Assembly (NCBI GenBank): GCA_031556065.1
Contig: JAVBTR010000003.1
Span: 1 to 46,065, forward strand
DNA length: 46,065 nt
Reading direction: 5' to 3'
Source: JAVBTR01 sp031556065
GTDB lineage: Bacteria; Bacillota; Clostridia; Christensenellales; Aristaeellaceae
Numbering within the stretch: position 1 is the first letter of the stretch; each line of letters opens with the position of its first letter. Below, piece after piece: positions 42,052 to 46,065 of the stretch. The notes under the pieces are model-generated. The model had not been told where the DNA came from. It ran no database searches and was given only the letters and a program-made list of their open reading frames with translations. The position numbers and the translations under genes are program-made.

Positions 42052-42975
42052 TTATACCTCTATACCAAATCGGCTAAAAAACCAATCATCATCATAGCGC
42101 CGCATAAGCTGGTAAAAATGGCGTTTGTTTTGAATGTTTTCCAGGCTGAAAGCTTGCTCGTACAAATGAAAACATTTGGGGAACAATGGGATCAGCTCTC
42201 CCATTAACAAGGCAACCCGCCGATCGTTGTAATGGCACATGGCCAAGTGAATTAAGTTATAAATCATGTCTTCATTATGAACGGTATAGGGCATCGCCGC
42301 ACGAAAACGATGCTTGATTGTCACCTGAGGAACGGCCTTTAAAACAAAGCCGAAGGTCCATAGCTTAAGAGATATTTCTTCCTCGTCCCAGCCGTAGGTT
42401 CGCAAGCCATCATCATACCCGCCCACTGCTTCAAAGGCTGTTTTCATAACGGCAAAGCAACCTCCCGGCAAAACGGGTACTTCAAAAGCGCTGGGTTGAA
42501 GAGGCAGCCAGCGGGATTCTGTCAGTGTAACAATGGTCTTGCCACACATGCCGCTGTAGATTGCATCATCATTAACGCCCCTTTCAACCTGCTGCCATTG
42601 AGAAGGCGCATCTGCCTTAATATCCGCAATGTTGGGACACACGGCATCGGCCTTTTCGGTGATCATAACAGCCATCAGATTGTCCAGCCAGTAATCCGGC
42701 ACAGCAATATGGGCATCACAAAACAGCAGTATATTATTTGTGGCCAGGGCTGCTCCGGCATTTCTAGCCCGGGCCAGCCCCAGGCCAGTGGTACGCAAGT
42801 GCTTCATATGCCGGTATTCATCGGTTAATAAAAAGGCCGCGCTGTTGTCCATGGAATGATCGTCTACGATGATGCATTCATAAGCTGTATGGTTTTTCGA
42901 ATTAAGAATTCCATCTATGGTTTTTTTTAGCAGCTCCCCTTCATTGCGGCTGGCAATAACAATAGATACCGGCAT
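42052..42975 (-). CDS. Glycosyltransferase, polypeptide GalNAc-transferase-like (B)
   Basis: This 307-residue GT-A fold enzyme has no signal peptide or membrane segment. It shows VSIVIASRNEGELL, IIVDDHSMD, GLARARNAGAA, LLFCDAHIAVPDYWLDNL with a DxH metal motif, PGGCFAVMKTAFEAVGGYDD and TYGWDEEEISLKLWTFG, then TIKHRFR. DxH plus the WG-E-ExSLKLW block recall polypeptide GalNAc-transferases (GT27) rather than ordinary DxD GT2 enzymes. It ends DDDWFFSRFGIEV. It is a paralogue of the next gene, 11 bases apart. The likely role is glycosylation of the Cys-rich, Thr-tailed protein encoded upstream; sugar donor unknown. Confidence 0.85.
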   Translation of the reverse strand: MPVSIVIASRNEGELLKKTIDGILNSKNHTAYECIIVDDHSMDNSAAFLLTDEYRHMKHLRTTGLGLARARNAGAALATNNILLFCDAHIAVPDYWLDNLMAVMITEKADAVCPNIADIKADAPSQWQQVERGVNDDAIYSGMCGKTIVTLTESRWLPLQPSAFEVPVLPGGCFAVMKTAFEAVGGYDDGLRTYGWDEEEISLKLWTFGFVLKAVPQVTIKHRFRAAMPYTVHNEDMIYNLIHLAMCHYNDRRVALLMGELIPLFPKCFHLYEQAFSLENIQNKRHFYQLMRRYDDDWFFSRFGIEV

Positions 42976-42986
42976 GGACTCGCCCC

Positions 42987-43910
42987 CTAAAACGGTAAGT
43001 TAAAGCGGTTCATATACCAAGAATCATCATGCTTTCGTTCGAGGGTGATTTTTGCTTTAAGCTGTTGACAGACCGGTTCCTGAGCGATTTGTTCAAGATA
43101 ACCTTCAGCCTCGGGGAATACATCCAATTGTGCCATTAACCGCTTTAAACGTTTCTCGCCATAATGGCAAAACCCCATTACAATTAGGTTGTGAATCAGC
43201 TCCTGGCTGTGAATTTGATATGGCGGAATAGATCTGAACCAATGCTGTACCCGGGTACCCGGCACGCCGATCATGCGATAGCCGAAGGTCCATAGCTTAA
43301 GGGATAATTCCTCCTCCTCCCAGCCATAACCTACAAAAGCAGAACCAAATCCCCCCAGATCATCAAAGGTATCTCGTTTAATCATGGTGCAGGGACCTGT
43401 CATCACTGGTACATCGCCCACACCAAAGGGCACGGCAAGATAACCGGTTTCAGTTAAGGAATGGAATGTCTTTCCGCAGCCGCTCCAAGCCTTAGGGGTT
43501 GAAGCGGCTGCGAACATCACATCAATATAACCCTCAGGCAAAAAAACAGCATCCAGATCGCAGATCACAGGGCAAGCCGCCTGAGCATGGGCGTCTTCCA
43601 TGGCTTGGGCCATTGTATCCAGCCAGAAATCCTCCACCATAACATGCGCGTCGCAAAAAACAAGAACATCCCCTATGGCACTGGCCACACCGGTGTTTCT
43701 GGCCGCAGCGATGCCCGGACCGGATTTTCGTACAAGCTTTACCCTGTTCAAATATTCTTGTTCCTTAGCAAATTCACAGCTTAAATCCTGTGAGTCATCA
43801 TCCACGACGATGATTTCAAATGCCCGGGAGCTCTTGGCCTTCAGCATGGTATCCACCGTTTGCTGGAGCATATTACCTTCGTTTTTACTGATAATGATGA
43901 TGCTGATCAT
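42987..43910 (-). CDS. Glycosyltransferase, polypeptide GalNAc-transferase-like (A)
   Basis: This 307-residue enzyme is a paralogue of 42052-42975 with the same length. Blocks are ISIIIISKNEGNML, IIVVDDDSQD, GIAAARNTGVA, LVFCDAHVMVEDFWLD (DxH), TGPCTMIKRDTFDDLGGFGS, GYGWEEEELSLKLWTFG and VQHWFR. It ends HDDSWYMNRFNLPF, sharing a D-D-x-W-[FY]-x-x-R-F terminus with its sister. It is separated by three bases from the Cys-rich protein gene, indicating one operon. The two enzymes may add successive sugars or have different acceptor preferences. Confidence 0.85.
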   Translation of the reverse strand: MISIIIISKNEGNMLQQTVDTMLKAKSSRAFEIIVVDDDSQDLSCEFAKEQEYLNRVKLVRKSGPGIAAARNTGVASAIGDVLVFCDAHVMVEDFWLDTMAQAMEDAHAQAACPVICDLDAVFLPEGYIDVMFAAASTPKAWSGCGKTFHSLTETGYLAVPFGVGDVPVMTGPCTMIKRDTFDDLGGFGSAFVGYGWEEEELSLKLWTFGYRMIGVPGTRVQHWFRSIPPYQIHSQELIHNLIVMGFCHYGEKRLKRLMAQLDVFPEAEGYLEQIAQEPVCQQLKAKITLERKHDDSWYMNRFNLPF

Positions 43911-43913
43911 TGA

Positions 43914-45032
43914 TTAGCCCCTGGTAGTGGTGGTGGTTCCGGTGATGTCGCAATTGCAGCAGCTCACCGGCCCGCAATCCACAGCGGCAGCCGCTTTTAC
44001 CTGAACAGGAGCCGTTTCCACATTGCTGACGCTTCCTTGTATTTTAACAGAGGCGCGAATCACATTGCCAGAAACCACCGGTTGGCTGATCAATTCCGGT
44101 ATAAGATTCAAAAGGTATTGGCTGCCCTCCAAATCGCTCTGGCTGTTCATCATCAGCATGACGAAAAGCGCGGAGGTTTGTTCTGTAACCACCCCATCGG
44201 AGGAGGTGAGTGTAAAGTCCACAGGAAATGAAAGGTTCATAACCAGATTGACAGCGTTTTTTGTTATGGCCAGGAGGTTTGGCTTAACCCTGGCAAATTC
44301 GAAGTTTGACAGGGTATAGGGCGCCGTTCCCATAGCGCTAAAGGGAATTGATGCTGCAGAAGAAAGAACTGCCGTATCTGCATGGCAGAGGGTATTCAGT
44401 TTCAAAATTCGATGCTCCCGGATTCCCAGGCTTCGGCAATGACCACGGTCACCTACCACCCCAAACTTTTCCGGATCGGCTTTAATGCCCAGAAGCAGCG
44501 TTTGCAGTTCATAGTTAAGGGTTAAGGTGTTTATCTCCGCATCGTACAAAAGGTTTGAGGCAATGCCGGATTTAAACAGGCTATAAATATCGATATCGGT
44601 TATATCGTCCGTTACATAAACGTTTTCATCAAAGGCAACATTAACAAAAAGGAATTTGCTCCGCTCCGTACCGTTGCCATCCTGGTAATTAACAATTAAA
44701 TAAGGCTTGAACAGCCCTCTGATCCGGTACCGTCCTTCACCAAGAGGTGCCACATCCAGATCATATACAGCTTGCTGTATACCCGTGAACTCTGCCGAAA
44801 GGACGGTATACGGCCCATTGCCATCATTGGTGCTAAAGGCCCTGGGAATTTGCCCTTGGCCGGAATGATTCATCCATTTTTCAAAATACAGCTCATAGGC
44901 CGCTGTACAGTGGATTCTGATGCCTGAGCAATCGTCTTCGCGTTCATGGCAGCAGCATTTGCAGGGTGTACAGCAGGACATGCAACAAGGATCTGCGCAT
45001 TGCATGCCGCAAGATGCTTTGCAATTGAGCAT
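43914..45032 (-). CDS. Cysteine-rich protein with Thr-rich tail, unknown family
   Basis: This 372-residue protein is not recognised. Eleven cysteines lie within residues 4-28 (CKASCGMQCADPCC and CCTPCKCCC), followed by Cys35 and Cys42. A second cluster lies at the C-terminus (CGPVSCCNCD) before a TGTTTTTRG tail. The middle is predicted beta-rich in two halves (about 45-200 and 210-340), including GRYRIRGLFKPYLIVNYQD and VNLVMNLSFPVDFTLTSS. There is no signal peptide. Clustered cysteines at both ends suggest disulfide or metal crosslinking into an assembly, as in spore-coat or exosporium proteins. The Thr5 tail is a mucin-like O-glycan acceptor. Both ideas are inferences. AGGAGTG precedes the ATG. 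Confidence 0.75.
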   Translation of the reverse strand: MLNCKASCGMQCADPCCMSCCTPCKCCCHEREDDCSGIRIHCTAAYELYFEKWMNHSGQGQIPRAFSTNDGNGPYTVLSAEFTGIQQAVYDLDVAPLGEGRYRIRGLFKPYLIVNYQDGNGTERSKFLFVNVAFDENVYVTDDITDIDIYSLFKSGIASNLLYDAEINTLTLNYELQTLLLGIKADPEKFGVVGDRGHCRSLGIREHRILKLNTLCHADTAVLSSAASIPFSAMGTAPYTLSNFEFARVKPNLLAITKNAVNLVMNLSFPVDFTLTSSDGVVTEQTSALFVMLMMNSQSDLEGSQYLLNLIPELISQPVVSGNVIRASVKIQGSVSNVETAPVQVKAAAAVDCGPVSCCNCDITGTTTTTRG

Positions 45033-45056
45033 TTTATCACTCCTATTATTTCTTGT

Positions 45057-45084
45057 GCAGAGGGGCGGTTTTCGCCCTTTCTGC
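45057..45084. other. Intercistronic hairpin before Cys-rich gene
   Basis: GCAGA and GGGCG pair with CGCCC and TCTGC (10 bp with small bulges) in the 76-base gap between the Dph6-like and Cys-rich genes. No T-tract follows on the minus strand, so it may be a processing or stability element. The gap shows no clear vegetative promoter. Confidence 0.4.
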
Positions 45085-45108
45085 TACCACATGTTATTCC
45101 TTTATCAT

Positions 45109-45810
45109 TTAAGATGTGCGAATATCCAAGTATGCAATCTGCTTTTGATGTAAAAGGGCCTTTATTTCATAAACTAAAGGCTTTTGAAACAGCTGGCCAT
45201 TGACTAGTATTGTATGAAATTCGCCATTTTCACCAAAGGGGTCAACTGCCTGCCCTAACTTCTTTTGAGCAATATGCCCATGGAACCGCTGCCCCAGGAT
45301 GGCTTCAGGCAAATAATCGGTATTCACCGAGACCACCACGCTTTGAACCCCAAATTGGCCAGTCAAGGCAAGCAGTTCTTCATTTGATCTATGCCAAAGA
45401 GGCATGCAAAGCCTAAGCCCTGCCTTATAACAATTGATCTGGTTGCATACCGCGTTTTTATTAACATGAATATCTCCATAAACAATGGCGCTAATACCCA
45501 GCTCCTTTTTTACTTCTTTAAAGGCCTGAATCAGCAAATCTCCCTGCAGCTGGGGATCTAGCCGCAAAACGCGCAAAGGCAACCTCATGGCTTTGGCCTG
45601 GTGCCTCACGATGACATCGCTTTGTCCATGGTAAATGTCCTTGTCATTCTCCTGAGCACAATGCAAAAGAGCAACGCATTTTCCCATCTGTTCCGCCATA
45701 TGCAGCGCCAGGCCACAATCTTTCCCGCCACTGAACATGCATGCAAAGGTTTCCCCTGGTTCAAGGCTGCGCAGTGCGCTATCATCTTCAATAAACAACC
45801 CGTTCATCAT
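45109..45810 (-). CDS. Dph6/MJ0570-like ATP pyrophosphatase (ATP_bind_4)
   Basis: This 233-residue cytoplasmic protein of the adenine-nucleotide alpha-hydrolase fold carries the PP-loop FSGGKDCGLAL (about residues 25-35), SAIVYGDIH, CMPLWHRSNEELL, VVSVNTDYLPEAILGQRF and the family signature DPFGENGEFHT. Archaeal and eukaryotic members ligate ammonia to diphthine, but bacteria lack diphthamide, so the bacterial substrate is unknown. Two adjacent ATGs (45810 and 45807) follow AGGAGG; the second has the better spacing. It is the first gene of the unit with the Cys-rich protein and the glycosyltransferases, or simply a neighbour. Confidence 0.85.
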   Translation of the reverse strand: MMNGLFIEDDSALRSLEPGETFACMFSGGKDCGLALHMAEQMGKCVALLHCAQENDKDIYHGQSDVIVRHQAKAMRLPLRVLRLDPQLQGDLLIQAFKEVKKELGISAIVYGDIHVNKNAVCNQINCYKAGLRLCMPLWHRSNEELLALTGQFGVQSVVVSVNTDYLPEAILGQRFHGHIAQKKLGQAVDPFGENGEFHTILVNGQLFQKPLVYEIKALLHQKQIAYLDIRTS

Positions 45811-45841
45811 TGGCCTCCTGTCTTCACTTTATCCCTCTCCT

Positions 45842-45850
45842 TATTCTATG
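45842..45850 (-). promoter_or_regulatory. -10-like element upstream of Dph6-like gene
   Basis: On the minus strand CATAGAATA lies 32 bases before the start codon. It contains a sigma-A-like TAGAAT and also fits the sporulation sigma-K -10 pattern CATA-N3-TA. No convincing -35 of either class is visible. Confidence 0.35.
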
Positions 45851-45870
45851 CAGCACCCCAAAAAGTGGAT

Positions 45871-45898
45871 AAAAAAAGCCAGCCGCTGCTGACTTTTC
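45871..45898 (-). terminator. Intrinsic terminator beside right repeat
   Basis: On the minus strand AAAAGTCAGC pairs with GCTGGCTTTT (one G-U) around AGCG and is followed by a run of seven Ts. It would stop leftward transcription that has passed through the hairpin array from outside the window. Confidence 0.8.
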
Positions 45899-46065
45899 AG
45901 CGCGTCGACAAAGTCGACGCTTTCGTGCGACACAGGTGTCGCACGAGGGATTTCCCTCACTGCACTGTAAAATCTTCGATTTTACGGTCGGGGCCATCGG
46001 CCCATTAAGGCCCTGAAAGGGCTTCGGGCAAGGTAGGAATTTCTACGAAATTCCACCGAAAATCG
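45895..46065. repeat. Tandem hairpin array, right inverted copy (runs off window)
   Basis: This is the reverse complement of positions 79-221. It contains the same GCGTCGAC, CGTGCGACAC, GAGGGA, GTAAAATC and GGAATTTC hairpins. It also carries two extra modules not in the left copy, GGGCC-ATC-GGCCC (45991-46003) and AGGCCCT-GAA-AGGGCTT (46008-46024), which replace a short CAAAT stretch. The copy is cut by the window end. Confidence 0.88.

Noticed and set aside
42052..43910. SunS-like S-glycosyltransferases acting on a glycocin-type peptide
   Set aside because: The enzymes lack the SunS C-terminal repeats, and the Cys-rich neighbour is a large protein without a leader peptide or bacteriocin export genes.
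45109..45810. Diphthamide synthesis role for the Dph6-like protein
   Set aside because: Diphthamide is restricted to archaeal and eukaryotic elongation factor 2; only the fold can be assigned.
79..46065. Inverted repeats as ends of a 46-kb transposon or integrative element
   Set aside because: No transposase, integrase or target-site duplication is seen, and the repeats sit beside terminators like intergenic elements.

Overview
The window looks like part of a gut-type Firmicutes (class Clostridia) chromosome. The evidence is strong AGGAGG-type ribosome-binding sites, sigma-A-like promoters, CUT1 sugar importers encoded without their own ATPase, YesM/YesN-type two-component regulators and mixed ~50% GC composition. 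The exact lineage cannot be fixed from the sequence; solute-binding proteins with AMA-E style signal-peptide ends fit Christensenellales-like Clostridia, but that is a low-confidence impression.

Positions ~260-36480 form a carbohydrate-use island of four import modules, each with cytoplasmic enzymes and a regulator. Module 1 (261-7036, minus strand) is a LacI regulator, a CUT1 importer, a GH32 beta-fructosidase and a DlgD/YiaK-type 2,3-diketo-L-gulonate reductase, with two GAAAGCGCTTTC operators. Module 2 (7238-14066, minus) is an LplABC-like importer with a GH51 alpha-L-arabinofuranosidase and a GH43-like enzyme; a tandem direct repeat at its promoter suits control by the YesM/YesN-type pair encoded just upstream (14216-17324). 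Module 3 (17530-25330, minus) is a GH31 alpha-xylosidase-like enzyme, a membrane-anchored AraC regulator and another LplABC-like importer, with a divergent cupin-AraC regulator (25583-26509, plus) and an EamA transporter next to it. Module 4 (27669-36477, plus) is a fourth LplABC-like importer followed by a LacZ-type GH2 beta-galactosidase and a GH65 phosphorylase. None of the glycosidases has a signal peptide, so oligosaccharides are apparently imported intact and cut inside the cell. Arabinofuranosidase, alpha-xylosidase and beta-galactosidase together suggest hemicellulose side chains (arabinoxylan, xyloglucan or arabinogalactan) plus fructans.

Positions 36526-45810 (minus strand) are different in kind. 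A three-gene unit with its own extended -10 promoter encodes an HD-domain protein carrying four ryanodine-receptor (RyR)-type repeats, a protein with two TIR-like domains and thirteen 42-residue kinesin-light-chain-type TPRs, and a 93-residue orphan. This is the best candidate for an undescribed nucleotide-signalling or defence system. Upstream of it lies a second unit: a Dph6-like ATP pyrophosphatase, a protein with cysteine clusters at both ends and a Thr5 tail, and two paralogous glycosyltransferases that resemble polypeptide GalNAc-transferases, which suggests a glycosylated cysteine-crosslinked surface protein.

The window begins and ends in inverted copies of a modular array of short perfect hairpins (79-221 and 45895-46065). 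Each copy is immediately followed, in the same relative orientation, by a terminator-like hairpin. No tRNA, rRNA, CRISPR array, transposase or prophage gene was found. No intergenic stretch exceeds about 300 bases.
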